Below, one piece after another: positions 16,843 to 26,246 of a stretch of DNA of 64,000 bases (the first letter of the stretch is position 1; each line of letters starts with the position of its first letter). The notes under the pieces were generated by a model. It had not been told where the DNA came from and did no database searches. It saw nothing but the letters and a program-made list of their open reading frames with translations. Both the position numbers and the translations under genes were made by a program. This DNA comes from Flavobacteriaceae bacterium (GTDB taxonomy: Bacteria > Bacteroidota > Bacteroidia > Flavobacteriales > Flavobacteriaceae): the NCBI GenBank assembly GCA_947483075.1, contig CANKLE010000006.1, positions 1-64,000 of the forward strand, read 5' to 3'.

Positions 16843-19119
16843 ATGGAATCTTTATCAACCGAAGCAAATTACACCCTACAATTTATTAATCAAACCCAAC
16901 GCTCTGTTTTTCTAACCGGAAAAGCCGGCACCGGAAAAACAACCCTTCTTCAAGAAATCAGAGCTACTACGCACAAAAATACCGTAGTTGCAGCACCTAC
17001 AGGAATTGCAGCGCTCAATGCAGCCGGGGTTACCATTCATTCGTTATTTCAGCTGCCCTTTCATGCTTTTATTCCCGATTTAAGTACGCCAGACACTCCA
17101 GCAGATGTTCGTTTGGAATCAAAAACTTCGCTTGCACGCCATTTTAGAATGAGCGGAGTCAAAAAAGCAGTCTTGCGCAACATGGAGTTGCTGATTATTG
17201 ACGAAGTGAGTATGCTGCGCGCAGATTTGGTCGACGCCATTGATTTCACCCTGCAAGTTGTACGAAAAAACAAACGACCTTTTGGAGGCGTTCAGGTCTT
17301 ATTTATAGGCGATTTACTTCAGTTGCCACCCGTTGTGCAAGACAGTGAATGGCGGTATTTGAAACACTATTATAAAGGAAAGTACTTTTTTCATGCACAG
17401 GTTTTGCAACAACACCCGCCGGTATTTATTGAATTGGCCAAAATTTATCGCCAAAGTGACAGCCAATTCATCTCCATATTAAATCATCTTCGCAACAATA
17501 AAGTCGATGCAGAAGACCTCCGTATTTTGAATCAATATATTGATTATCAATATGATGAAAAAAAATACCCGGGCTACATTACCCTTACTACCCACAACCA
17601 CAAAGCCGACTTGATGAACAATCAGTCCTTGGCAAATCTAGACGGAAAATCGCACAGTTATTTCCCGGAAATTACAGGAGATTTCCCGGAAAAACTATAC
17701 CCTATTGAGCCGAAATTAGACTTAAAAATTGGCGCTCAAATTATGTTTATTAAGAATGATCTGGGTGTCGACAAACAGTTTTACAACGGGAAAATGGGGC
17801 AAATTCAATCCCTTGCTCCGGCCGAAATTGTAGTTTTTTTTCCCGAAGAAAACAAATCGATGCTGCTCGAAAAACACGAGTGGCAAAACTTAAAATATAC
17901 CGTCGATCCGTTTACTAAAGAAGTAAACGAGGAGGTAATCGGCACCTTTGTGCAGTATCCCATAAAATTGGCTTGGGCGATTACCATTCACAAAAGTCAG
18001 GGGCTCACTTTTGATAAAGCAGTGATTGATGTTTCACAGGTTTTTATGCCCGGGCAGGCCTATGTGGCGCTCTCCCGTCTGCGGTCCTTGGACGGGCTGG
18101 TTTTGCTTGCTCCAATTCAAATGAACGGCATGGTAAATGACCAGGAAGTGATGGAATATTCGGCGACTAAATCTGATGAAAAACAACTCGAATCCTCCTT
18201 GGCGATTGAGTCTATACGCTATGTGCAGGGGTATATAAAAGCCAGTTTTAATTGGGAAGCTTTGATTCAGGATTGGCGCAATTTTCACCAGGAATTAACC
18301 CAGACCAAATCAAAAAAAGCCCCACTAGAAAAATGGGCTAAAACTCAACTCACGAAGTTGTTAGAAGCCCACGAACCGGCCAAGAAATTTAGCGTTCAGC
18401 TGGATCGTTTATTTGATCAATCAGAGCCAGATTGGGACACGATTCGTGCTCGTGTTGAGGCCGCCTACACCTACTTTTTCCCCATAGTAGACCAAGCGGT
18501 TGACGCCTTGATTTTGGAATTAGAAGCGATTCAGGAACTCAAAAAAAGCAAAGCCATTTTCGAAGAATTACAGGCTCTAGAAGAAGCCCAAACGAATTGT
18601 GTCTTGCAACTTCACAAGGCCAAATTACTCATAACGGCGGTAGCAGCTGGCGAAAACTTAACCAAACAAACGCTTCAATCGGCATTTATTTCCCAATACA
18701 AAAAACAAAAAATTGTCAATTTACAACAACAGTATCGAGAAAAAACACAGGCATTGATTCAAAAAGAACCCGTCAAAAAACGCTATGAATCAGTAAAAAA
18801 ACCCAAGCAAAAAACCGAAAAGAAATCGACGATTCAGGAAACGTATGCCTTGTGGGAGCAAAATTGTTCGGTGAAAGAAATTGCTGAAATCCGCAAATTG
18901 ACCGAGCAAACGATTCATGGACATTTCGCCAAACTCATTGAAAATCAGATGATAAGTATTGAATCTGTATTGCCGGCCGATCGAATTCAAAAATTGGCTA
19001 GGGCCTTCGAAAATCATACAGCCATTTCTTTGCAACCACTAAAAGAACAATATGGAGACGAATTTAGCTGGGAAGAATTAAAACTATTTAAAGCCAATTT
19101 GGATGCGGTAAAAAATTAG
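16843..19119 (+). CDS. PIF1-like superfamily 1B helicase with C-terminal HTH
   Basis: A 758-residue ATP-dependent DNA helicase resembling PIF1/RecD2. Walker A is GKAGTGKTT (residues 26-34), Walker B is LLIIDEVSM (about 113-121), and FIGDLLQLPPV is motif III. The UvrD_C_2-type motif near residues 380-410 reads AITIHKSQGLTFDKA followed by YVALSRL. The last 100 residues (ETYALWEQNCSVKEIAEIRK onward) form the helix-turn-helix domain (HTH_40) often attached to Bacteroidota PIF1-like and RecQ helicases. Its role is probably genome maintenance at structured DNA, by family knowledge. The stop TAG interlocks with the stop of convergent holB as TTAG. Confidence 0.9.
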   Translation: MESLSTEANYTLQFINQTQRSVFLTGKAGTGKTTLLQEIRATTHKNTVVAAPTGIAALNAAGVTIHSLFQLPFHAFIPDLSTPDTPADVRLESKTSLARHFRMSGVKKAVLRNMELLIIDEVSMLRADLVDAIDFTLQVVRKNKRPFGGVQVLFIGDLLQLPPVVQDSEWRYLKHYYKGKYFFHAQVLQQHPPVFIELAKIYRQSDSQFISILNHLRNNKVDAEDLRILNQYIDYQYDEKKYPGYITLTTHNHKADLMNNQSLANLDGKSHSYFPEITGDFPEKLYPIEPKLDLKIGAQIMFIKNDLGVDKQFYNGKMGQIQSLAPAEIVVFFPEENKSMLLEKHEWQNLKYTVDPFTKEVNEEVIGTFVQYPIKLAWAITIHKSQGLTFDKAVIDVSQVFMPGQAYVALSRLRSLDGLVLLAPIQMNGMVNDQEVMEYSATKSDEKQLESSLAIESIRYVQGYIKASFNWEALIQDWRNFHQELTQTKSKKAPLEKWAKTQLTKLLEAHEPAKKFSVQLDRLFDQSEPDWDTIRARVEAAYTYFFPIVDQAVDALILELEAIQELKKSKAIFEELQALEEAQTNCVLQLHKAKLLITAVAAGENLTKQTLQSAFISQYKKQKIVNLQQQYREKTQALIQKEPVKKRYESVKKPKQKTEKKSTIQETYALWEQNCSVKEIAEIRKLTEQTIHGHFAKLIENQMISIESVLPADRIQKLARAFENHTAISLQPLKEQYGDEFSWEELKLFKANLDAVKN

Positions 19120-20267
19120 CCTTTGCGGTGAATTAATCGGGTGAGTTTTATCGATAAATCGGTTAAGACGAGTTTGGCATTGCCATTGCGTTCTATGTGG
19201 TAACTCGCTTGAGATAGTTCGTTAAAAATCGCCTCAATATTGCTTTGGTTTACAAAAGGAGCAAAATTTTCGAGTTTGAAATTCTCGATTTTCGGCTCCA
19301 TATATACCAAAGAAGTGGTTTGGTAATTTAGCAAAAGTGCCTGGCGAAACATTTCGATGCAGTAATTCAGGTATTTTTTTTGGGTTTCCCGACCTAAGCC
19401 AGCAATTTGCTCACTCCAACTCAATAAATCTTGAATAGCGGACGCATTCCCCTTTGCTCTAAACGCAGCCCGAACCCAATCGACAAACCATTTTTCGAAA
19501 AGATCCTCTTCGCTATTTTCTTGCACCAGTTTAAGGGCTTTGTTGTAATTCCCCTGTGCTTGATGGGCCATTTTTTTGGCCGCTCGGGCTTCTATATTTT
19601 CACGCGAAATCAATGCGTTTTCTATGATTTGTTCGGGTAAACCATTAAATTGGAGCACTTGACAGCGCGAACGGATGGTTTGAATGATTGCCTCTTCATT
19701 GTCCGAAATTAAAATAAATACAGTTTTATCTGCGGGCTCTTCGAGCAACTTCAGCAATTTATTGGACGCTTCAGTGTTCATTTTATCGGCCATCCAAATG
19801 ATGGTAATTTTATAGCCGCCTTCATAGGCCTTCAAGGACAATAATTTGACTATTTCCTGCGCGTCATCTACCCGAATTTCACCTTGTTTATTTTGCACCT
19901 CCAGCACCTGGTACCAATCAAACAAACTGCCATAAGGATTTTGCATCACAAACTGCCGCCATTCGGTTCTAAAATCAGTGCTCTTGGGCTTTGACTTTAC
20001 TTCTTCGGTGGTTACGGTGGGAAATATAAAGTGCAAATCGGGATGCGAAAGCGATTCAAATTTCAGGTTACAGGCCGCATTACCATTGCTGTTTTCGCCC
20101 GCGTTGTTTTGACACAAAATGTATTGTGCATAGGCGATGGCCACCGCCAAAGTTCCAGTTCCATCGGGCCCAACAAATAATTGTGCGTGCGGAATACGTC
20201 CTGAATCGGCAGTTTTGGTTAAATGGCTAATGAGGTGACCGTGGCCTAAAATCGATGAAAATAGCAT
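19116..20267 (-). CDS. holB: DNA polymerase III subunit delta prime
   Basis: A 383-residue clamp-loader subunit that helps place the sliding clamp on DNA. The N-terminus SILGHGHLISHLTKTADSGR, then PHAQLFVGPDGTGTLAVA, is the family start. The P-loop is degenerate (no GKT), as expected for the non-ATPase delta prime subunit. The sensor region FILISDNEEAIIQTIRSRCQ includes the conserved SRC. The four-cysteine zinc module of E. coli is reduced to two cysteines (ILCQ and AACNLKF). ATG 20267 was chosen because a longer reading would begin upstream of a TATATTTG box lying 4 bp before this ATG. The mRNA may therefore be nearly leaderless. Confidence 0.92.
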   Translation of the reverse strand: MLFSSILGHGHLISHLTKTADSGRIPHAQLFVGPDGTGTLAVAIAYAQYILCQNNAGENSNGNAACNLKFESLSHPDLHFIFPTVTTEEVKSKPKSTDFRTEWRQFVMQNPYGSLFDWYQVLEVQNKQGEIRVDDAQEIVKLLSLKAYEGGYKITIIWMADKMNTEASNKLLKLLEEPADKTVFILISDNEEAIIQTIRSRCQVLQFNGLPEQIIENALISRENIEARAAKKMAHQAQGNYNKALKLVQENSEEDLFEKWFVDWVRAAFRAKGNASAIQDLLSWSEQIAGLGRETQKKYLNYCIEMFRQALLLNYQTTSLVYMEPKIENFKLENFAPFVNQSNIEAIFNELSQASYHIERNGNAKLVLTDLSIKLTRLIHRKG

Positions 20268-20271
20268 GAAG

Positions 20272-20279
20272 CAAATATA
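20272..20279 (-). promoter_or_regulatory. -7 promoter box for holB, very close to its ATG
   Basis: CAAATATA on the plus strand reads TATATTTG on the minus strand. It ends 4 bp before the ATG at 20267, so transcription would begin at or beside the start codon. Confidence 0.5.
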
Positions 20280-20337
20280 AGAGAATCTCCTTAGCGAAGT
20301 AATCTTAACCAACTAAAACTCTTGCGTCAATCGGGAC

Positions 20338-20371
20338 TTGAAGGGCAAAAAAAATTAAAACACTATATTTG
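20338..20371 (+). promoter_or_regulatory. Promoter of pgk
   Basis: TTG at 20338-20340, 23 bp, then TATATTTG at 20364-20371. It ends 28 bp before the pgk ATG and runs divergently from the holB box. Confidence 0.55.
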
Positions 20372-20399
20372 CGGCATCGTAAACCCAAAAATTCATCAA

Positions 20400-21587
20400 A
20401 TGAAAACCCTTCAAGATTTTAATTTTAGCAACAAAAAAGCCATTATTCGCGTAGATTTTAATGTCCCATTGGACGAAAATTTTACGGTAACCGATGCCAC
20501 TCGTATCGAAGCGGCCAAACCCACGATTGCTAAAATTTTGCAGGACGGAGGAAGTGTGATTTTGATGTCCCACTTGGGAAGACCTAAAGGTGTTGAAGCC
20601 CAGTATTCCTTGAGACATATTTTGGGAACGGTTGAAGCCGTACTTGGAGTGCCTGTAAAATTTGCTGCCAACTGTATCGGCGCCGAAGCCGAGCAAGCCG
20701 CCGCTAATTTGCAGCCTGGAGAAGTGCTGTTGTTAGAAAATTTACGATTTCACGCCGAGGAAGAAGCGGGAGACCTCTCATTTGCAAAAGCCTTAGCTCA
20801 ATTGGGCGATATTTATGTAAACGACGCCTTTGGAACTGCCCATCGCGCCCACGCCTCGACAACCATAATTGCTCAATTTTTCCCCGCACACAAATGTTTT
20901 GGAGCATTATTGGCTAAGGAAATAGACAGTTTAAATCGCGTATTGAATGCGGCTGTAAAACCCGTAACGGCAGTTTTGGGAGGATCAAAAGTGTCTTCTA
21001 AAATCACAGTTATAGAAAATATATTAGACAAAGTAGACCACATGATTATTGGAGGCGGGATGACTTTTACGTTCATTAAAGCTTTAGGAGGAACAGTAGG
21101 AAATTCTATTTGTGAAGACGACAAACTAGAGTTGGCGTTGGATATTTTGCGTTGGGCCAAAGAAAAAAATGTTCAGATTCATATTCCAGTTGATGTGGTG
21201 GCGGCCAATGCATTTGCCAATGACGCCCAAACCCAGCTGATTGATGTAATGCACATTCCTGCTGGCTGGCAAGGCCTCGACGCAGGGCCAAAATCATTGG
21301 CTAATTTTAAAGAAGTAATTTTAGCCTCCAAAACCATATTATGGAACGGGCCCTTGGGAGTTTTCGAGATGGAATCATTTGCCAACGGCACCATCGAATT
21401 AGGAAATTATATCGCTGAAGCAACCGCTAATGGCGCGTTTTCATTGGTGGGCGGAGGTGATTCGGTATCAGCCGTAAAACAGTTTGGCCTAGAGCATAAA
21501 ATGAGTTACGTATCTACCGGAGGCGGCGCCATGTTAGAAATGTTAGAGGGAAGAATTTTGCCCGGAATCGCAGCCATTTTAGACTAA
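20400..21587 (+). CDS. pgk: Phosphoglycerate kinase
   Basis: A 395-residue glycolytic enzyme that transfers phosphate from 1,3-bisphosphoglycerate to ADP in the cytoplasm. The N-domain carries IRVDFNVPL, where Asp and Asn bind the substrate, and [10 protein letters not shown]. The hinge and nucleotide domain carry [22 protein letters not shown] and [13 protein letters not shown] (near residue 350). Length is exactly that of bacterial PGK. ATG 20400 is chosen over an upstream in-frame start because the promoter box at 20364-20371 lies between them and the conserved N-terminus begins here. It is a stand-alone gene with no sign of other glycolysis genes beside it. Confidence 0.97.
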   Translation: MKTLQDFNFSNKKAIIRVDFNVPLDENFTVTDATRIEAAKPTIAKILQDGGSVILMSHLGRPKGVEAQYSLRHILGTVEAVLGVPVKFAANCIGAEAEQAAANLQPGEVLLLENLRFHAEEEAGDLSFAKALAQLGDIYVNDAFGTAHRAHASTTIIAQFFPAHKCFGALLAKEIDSLNRVLNAAVKPVTAVLGGSKVSSKITVIENILDKVDHMIIGGGMTFTFIKALGGTVGNSICEDDKLELALDILRWAKEKNVQIHIPVDVVAANAFANDAQTQLIDVMHIPAGWQGLDAGPKSLANFKEVILASKTILWNGPLGVFEMESFANGTIELGNYIAEATANGAFSLVGGGDSVSAVKQFGLEHKMSYVSTGGGAMLEMLEGRILPGIAAILD

Positions 21588-21609
21588 TTATTGCATTTTT
21601 AACAATAAA

Positions 21610-21643
21610 TTGCCAAAATTGTTGTTTTTAGATAGTAAGTTTG
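21610..21643 (+). promoter_or_regulatory. Promoter of the LysM transglycosylase gene
   Basis: TTG at 21610-21612, 23 bp, then TAAGTTTG at 21636-21643. The box ends 27 bp before the TTG start codon at 21671. Confidence 0.5.
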
Positions 21644-21670
21644 CCCGTCTTCATCTTTTATTTTAAATAA

Positions 21671-23959
21671 TTGTTAGTAAAAACCACCCACATAAAAATT
21701 GTTTTTATCTCTTTGCTTATGCTAGGCGCAACCGCTTTAGCATGGGCTCAACCGGCTACTTTGGCGCTTAAGGAAAATAAAACAGCTTACCTCGATTCGA
21801 TCAAAAAAACATTTGTAAATGACCATATGGCTGCCTGCGTGGACAGTTTGTGGATGAAAGAATTGACAAGTTTAGATTTATACAACGACTTAGAAACCGA
21901 CATCAAAACCATTAACCTAGACCAAGAGGTGGAGTACGAATTGCCCACCGAATTACTCCAAAAAAGGTTGAAGGAAATGGATTCTAAATCGCCGTTTAAT
22001 ATCGAATACAACCAAGGATTAGAGAACATCATCAAATCGTTTTTAAAAAACAGAAAAAAATCATTTGAGCGCCTAATGGCTTTGTCGGAGTATTATTTTC
22101 CCTTGTTTGAAGAGGCATTTGCCAAACAAAATGTGCCGCTCGAAATTAAGTACTTGGCGGTTGTAGAATCGGCCTTAAATCCCAAAGCGGTTTCCCGAGT
22201 GGGCGCTACCGGATTATGGCAATTCATGTACCAAACCGGCAAGCAATACAACCTAAACATTGATTCTTACGTTGACGAACGCAGCGATCCTTTGAAAGCA
22301 AGCGAGGCCGCCGCTCAATATATGGCCAATATGTACCGAATTTTTGGCGATTGGGATTTGGTTTTGGCTTCCTATAATTCAGGTCCAGGCAATGTCGCCA
22401 AGGCCATACGAAGATCGGGTGGACAACAAACTTTTTGGACGATTCGCAAGTATTTACCTAAAGAAACGCAAGGCTATGTGCCCGCCTTTTTGGCCACGAT
22501 GTACATTTACGAATACCACAAGCAACACGGCATTCGACCAGATCGAGCAATCGTAAAGCACTTTGCTACCGATACGATCATGATAAAAAAGCAATTGTCG
22601 TTCAAGCAAATCTCAGACTTATTAGACATGCCTGTTGCCCAATTGAAACTCTTGAATCCGCAGTTTAAATTGGACGAAATTCCGGCTTATTTTGACAACT
22701 TGCATTATTTGCGATTGCCCGCAGACAAAGTGGGCTTGTTTACCTCTAATGAAGACAAAATATATGCCTACGTGCAACACGAATTGGATCAAAAATCGCA
22801 TTCATTTCTAAAATCAGAACAAGCTTTAGCCGGGAAAGACTCACTAAATATTGAGGTAGATTTTGCCACGAAAACCAAGTACCATAAAGTGAGGCGCGGG
22901 GACAACCTGAGCGAAATAGCCGACCAATACCAGGTGACTGTTTCCGACATAAAGCGTTGGAATCATTTGCGCAACAATAAAGCACCCATCGGCAAACGAT
23001 TAAAGATCATGACCCAAGAACGGGTTGCCTTTAAAGCCCCAAAACCCACCAAGAAATCTACAGATAGTCTTGCGGTAAAAGCGGTAGCCCAAGTAGGCGA
23101 ATTGCCAAAATCAACAGAAACTTTGGCGCCCGATTATAAGGAGGTAAAAGTGGTGAGCTACAAAGAAATCACGAAGACACACAAAGTAAAAAGCGGCGAT
23201 AATTTAGGCGCGATCTCTGCAAAATACGAAGTGAGTGTGGCCGACCTTAAAAAATGGAACCACCTTAATTCTAACAATATTGCAGTAGGAACGGCTTTAA
23301 AAGTAATTAGAACCGAACAAGTAGTGACGGTTGTTCGCAAACCAAGCAAACCCGCACAAGCCCTAGCGACAGCAGAGAAACCCAAATCCGAAAAACCAGA
23401 AACCGCTTATTATGTAGTTCAGGCGGGAGATAACCTCACTGCAATTGCAAAAAACCACAACATCAGTGTAGCCGATTTAAAAAAATGGAACAACATTACG
23501 GATGATGCCATTCAGTTGGATGCCAAATTAAAAATAGCGGAAAGCGAATTTAATGCGGACACTGCAAATCAATCCCCAGACAAACCAGCAATTCCGGTCC
23601 CAACCTATGAAGTGGTAAAAGGAGATAATTTAGCCGTGTTGGCCAAAAAATTTAAAGTGACCATCGACGAATTAAAGGGATGGAACAACCTAAAAGACAA
23701 CAACATTCGATTGGGGGATCAATTGGTAATTGCCAAACCTCAAACAGAAACAACGGTAGAGCTTGTTGCCGAATCTACCCCGGCAAAAGAGAAACGCATC
23801 AAAAAAGAGAAAGAAATTTTGTACTACGTACGAAAAGGAGATTCGTTGTTTAGCATTGCCAAAAAACACCCCGGCGTTTCCGTTTCAGACATTAAGAAAT
23901 GGAACGGCATTGACGGCTCTGATTTAAAACCCGGAATGAAACTAAAAATTAGCGGATAA
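21671..23959 (+). CDS. MltD-like lytic transglycosylase with five LysM domains
   Basis: A 762-residue exported cell-wall enzyme that cleaves peptidoglycan glycan strands. A signal peptide (to about residue 26, ALAWAQ) precedes an SLT catalytic domain. The catalytic Glu lies in AVVESALNPKAVS (near residue 165), followed by GATGLWQFM and NSGPGNVAKAIRR. Five LysM peptidoglycan-binding modules start near residues 403, 502, 578, 645 and 716. Each has a GDN or GDS turn and a KKWN/KRWN/KGWN core. E. coli MltD has two LysM modules, so five is a rich set. The start is TTG at 21671; the only ATG lies inside the signal peptide core. It is followed 35 bp later by a DUF4837 gene. Confidence 0.9.
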   Translation: MLVKTTHIKIVFISLLMLGATALAWAQPATLALKENKTAYLDSIKKTFVNDHMAACVDSLWMKELTSLDLYNDLETDIKTINLDQEVEYELPTELLQKRLKEMDSKSPFNIEYNQGLENIIKSFLKNRKKSFERLMALSEYYFPLFEEAFAKQNVPLEIKYLAVVESALNPKAVSRVGATGLWQFMYQTGKQYNLNIDSYVDERSDPLKASEAAAQYMANMYRIFGDWDLVLASYNSGPGNVAKAIRRSGGQQTFWTIRKYLPKETQGYVPAFLATMYIYEYHKQHGIRPDRAIVKHFATDTIMIKKQLSFKQISDLLDMPVAQLKLLNPQFKLDEIPAYFDNLHYLRLPADKVGLFTSNEDKIYAYVQHELDQKSHSFLKSEQALAGKDSLNIEVDFATKTKYHKVRRGDNLSEIADQYQVTVSDIKRWNHLRNNKAPIGKRLKIMTQERVAFKAPKPTKKSTDSLAVKAVAQVGELPKSTETLAPDYKEVKVVSYKEITKTHKVKSGDNLGAISAKYEVSVADLKKWNHLNSNNIAVGTALKVIRTEQVVTVVRKPSKPAQALATAEKPKSEKPETAYYVVQAGDNLTAIAKNHNISVADLKKWNNITDDAIQLDAKLKIAESEFNADTANQSPDKPAIPVPTYEVVKGDNLAVLAKKFKVTIDELKGWNNLKDNNIRLGDQLVIAKPQTETTVELVAESTPAKEKRIKKEKEILYYVRKGDSLFSIAKKHPGVSVSDIKKWNGIDGSDLKPGMKLKISG

Positions 23960-23994
23960 ATTCGCAAAAGGCTTCGTTTGTATTTTACCAACCC

Positions 23995-24990
23995 ATGAAA
24001 AAAATAGCGGTTTTTGTTGCACTTTTCTTTGTTGGGGTCACCGCCTGTAAACGCAAAGAGCTTACTCAAAAAGAACCCAGTTCGGGAAAAATAAATGCGA
24101 TTTCGGTTATTATTGATGACCAACTTTGGAACGGTCAAGTGGGAGACAGCATCAGAAACACCTTTGCCGCTCCTGTATTGGGCTTACCTCAAGAAGAGCC
24201 CTTGTTCGACATCAATCAATACCCGGTAAAACTATTAGAAGGATTTGCCACAACTACAAGAAATATTCTAGTAGTTAAAAAAGAAAAACAAACCACTTTT
24301 GAGCAGGTAGAAAACGAGTACGTTTCGCCCCAAAATGTTTTTCATATTTCGGGCAACACTGCCTATGCTATTTTGGCGATGATTCGCAAACATGCGCCCG
24401 ACATTATTCAAAAAATGCAGCAAACAGAAATCGTCGAAAACCAACGCATAGTAGACACTTCACGGATATCGACCGCGGCAATTAAACGAAAATTCGGGGT
24501 AGACATTCACCTTCCAACCGGCTATAATTTGGTTATGAAAAGCAAAAAGTTTTTGTGGTATAAAAAAGAAATTACCAGCGGAAACAACAGTTTGCTTGTG
24601 TACCAAGTGCCCTTTCATCGGGTAAAAACCACCAACATCATTAAGAGCATTACCAAAATTAGAGATTCTGTTGGCCGATTGTTTGTGCACGGCTCCTACC
24701 CCAATACCTGTATGATCACCGAAAAATCCTATACGCCCTATTTGTTTAAGACCAAAATTCGAAGCAAAGAAACCTTTGCCACCAAAGGAACTTGGGAATT
24801 GCAAAACGATCACATGACCGGCCCCTTTATCAATTATTGCATCGTGGATTACCCCAACAACCGCATGCTTATTTTAGAAGGATTTTGTTATGCCCCTTCT
24901 ACGCCCAAACGCGATTTGATGTTTGAATTGGAATCGATCATTAAATCGATCGAATTTTTGAAAAACCCTAAAAGAAAGCGACAAAAATGA
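23995..24990 (+). CDS. DUF4837 family lipoprotein
   Basis: A 331-residue protein of the DUF4837 family, conserved in Bacteroidota and without known function. The signal peptide ends in a lipobox (GVTACKR, Cys near residue 18). The mature protein includes ISVIIDDQLWNGQVGDSIRN, LPQEEPLFDINQYP and a C-terminal block GTWELQNDHMTGPFINYC, which are typical of the family. Length is standard. Placed after a peptidoglycan transglycosylase gene, it may act at the envelope; this rests on position only. Its stop overlaps the following GNAT start (ATGA), suggesting coupled translation. Confidence 0.85.
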   Translation: MKKIAVFVALFFVGVTACKRKELTQKEPSSGKINAISVIIDDQLWNGQVGDSIRNTFAAPVLGLPQEEPLFDINQYPVKLLEGFATTTRNILVVKKEKQTTFEQVENEYVSPQNVFHISGNTAYAILAMIRKHAPDIIQKMQQTEIVENQRIVDTSRISTAAIKRKFGVDIHLPTGYNLVMKSKKFLWYKKEITSGNNSLLVYQVPFHRVKTTNIIKSITKIRDSVGRLFVHGSYPNTCMITEKSYTPYLFKTKIRSKETFATKGTWELQNDHMTGPFINYCIVDYPNNRMLILEGFCYAPSTPKRDLMFELESIIKSIEFLKNPKRKRQK

Positions 24991-25433
24991 TTCAATGGAA
25001 AATAAAGCGATTTGAGACACTTTCTTTACAAGAATTATACTCATCGCTGCAATTAAGAAGCGAAGTCTTTGTGGTAGAGCAAAACTGCGTCTATCAAGAC
25101 ATTGACGGGAAAGACTATAAAGCCCTTCACGTTTTGGGCTATTTGCAGGAGGAATTGGTGGCTTATGCGCGGCTGTTTCGTGCAGGCGATTATTTTGACC
25201 AGGCTTCAATTGGTCGCGTCGTGGTTTCGCCCAAACACAGAAACAAGGCTTTTGGACACGAGTTGATGAAAGCAGCTGTTCAGGAGGTGGAGCAACATTT
25301 TCAAACAACTGCTATTACCATTTCGGCCCAGTTATATCTGAAAGATTTTTATGAATCACATGGCTTCATAGCCTGCGGAGAAACCTACTTAGAAGACGAT
25401 ATTCCGCACATTGAAATGCGACGAAACACTTAG
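24987..25433 (+). CDS. ElaA-type GNAT N-acetyltransferase
   Basis: A 148-residue cytosolic acetyltransferase of the GNAT fold, closest in pattern to the ElaA subfamily. The N-terminus FETLSLQELYSSLQLRSEVF followed by VVEQNCVYQDIDGKD is the ElaA signature. The acetyl-CoA-binding strand and loop read SIGRVVVSPKHRNKAFGHEL. The substrate is unknown. It overlaps the DUF4837 stop by 4 bp (ATGA). Its own stop interlocks with the stop of the convergent OmpA-type gene as TTAG, leaving no room for a terminator. Confidence 0.9.
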   Translation: MIQWKIKRFETLSLQELYSSLQLRSEVFVVEQNCVYQDIDGKDYKALHVLGYLQEELVAYARLFRAGDYFDQASIGRVVVSPKHRNKAFGHELMKAAVQEVEQHFQTTAITISAQLYLKDFYESHGFIACGETYLEDDIPHIEMRRNT

Positions 25434-26245
25434 TTTTTAGTTATAACCAACTCTACTCGGCGGTCATATTCTGCCCCTTTTTTGAGCGGCACCGTATTTC
25501 CGTAGCCTTTAAAAGTCATCCGTGTTTTCGGAATTTTTTTGAACACCAAATATTTATAAACCGCTTCGGCTCTATTGGTAGAGAGGTTTCGCTTTCTAGT
25601 AAGTCGGTCAATGGCTTCTTTTTGGAATGTGGGGGTACAACACACGTGTCCTTGAATTTCAAATTGTAAATTCTTGTAGCGCAGCAATAGCTTAGAAAGT
25701 TTGTCTAATTCTGTTTTGGCCGCCAAGGTGAGTACGCTGCTTCCGGTTTCGAACAATAAATTTTCTAAGTAGATGTGATCGCCTACCACGTGGTTTTTTT
25801 GGATGGTTGTGTAGAATCCGGGCAAGACAATTTTGGGCAGCGGTTTCAGGTTCAATACCACATCTACGCGTCGGTTTTTGGAACGTTTTTCGGGCAAATT
25901 TTCCAACACGTCATCTTCGATCAAAATGCGTCCTTTTCCCTCAATTGTCACGATGATTTTATTGGTAATCCCGTTAGATATTAGCGTTTCCTTAACGGTA
26001 TTGGCTCGGTTGGTCGACAATTTAAAATTGTATTCTTCTTTGCCCAAATCATCAGTATAGCCGTAGATTTGAATCGATTCAATACGAGTAGAATCGTTGC
26101 TTTTAATAAAATCAACCACCTCTTTGCTTTGTAATTCGTCGATTTGAAATTTATTGGTGTCAAAATAAACCGACTGCACAATTTCCTCTTGTGCGCTACA
26201 CAGGCCGCAGGCAAATACCGATAATAAAAGGAAAAAAACTTTCAT
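25430..26245 (-). CDS. Secreted protein with two tandem OmpA-like domains
   Basis: A 271-residue exported protein with a signal peptide ending LCSAQ near residue 18. It consists of two successive OmpA/MotB-like peptidoglycan-binding domains and nothing else. Domain 1 (about 22-135) runs from VYFDTNKFQIDE through GYTDDLGKEEYNFKLSTNRA to RSKNRRVDVVL. Domain 2 (about 160-271) runs from LLFETGSSVLT through LSTNRAEAVYKYL to YDRRVELVITKN. Domain 2 contains an unusual CC pair (GHVCCTP). No beta barrel or lipobox is seen, so it is probably periplasmic and bound to peptidoglycan. ATG 26245 was chosen because it begins the signal peptide, 1 bp after the upstream protease stop. Confidence 0.85.
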   Translation of the reverse strand: MKVFFLLLSVFACGLCSAQEEIVQSVYFDTNKFQIDELQSKEVVDFIKSNDSTRIESIQIYGYTDDLGKEEYNFKLSTNRANTVKETLISNGITNKIIVTIEGKGRILIEDDVLENLPEKRSKNRRVDVVLNLKPLPKIVLPGFYTTIQKNHVVGDHIYLENLLFETGSSVLTLAAKTELDKLSKLLLRYKNLQFEIQGHVCCTPTFQKEAIDRLTRKRNLSTNRAEAVYKYLVFKKIPKTRMTFKGYGNTVPLKKGAEYDRRVELVITKN

Positions 26246-26246
26246 C

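Noticed and set aside
25787-25792. Other CACGTG cores (25643, 25787, 36710, 51271) as extra parS sites
   Set aside because: The flanks do not match TGTTYCACGTGRAACA; only the two sites beside mnmG keep the full palindrome.
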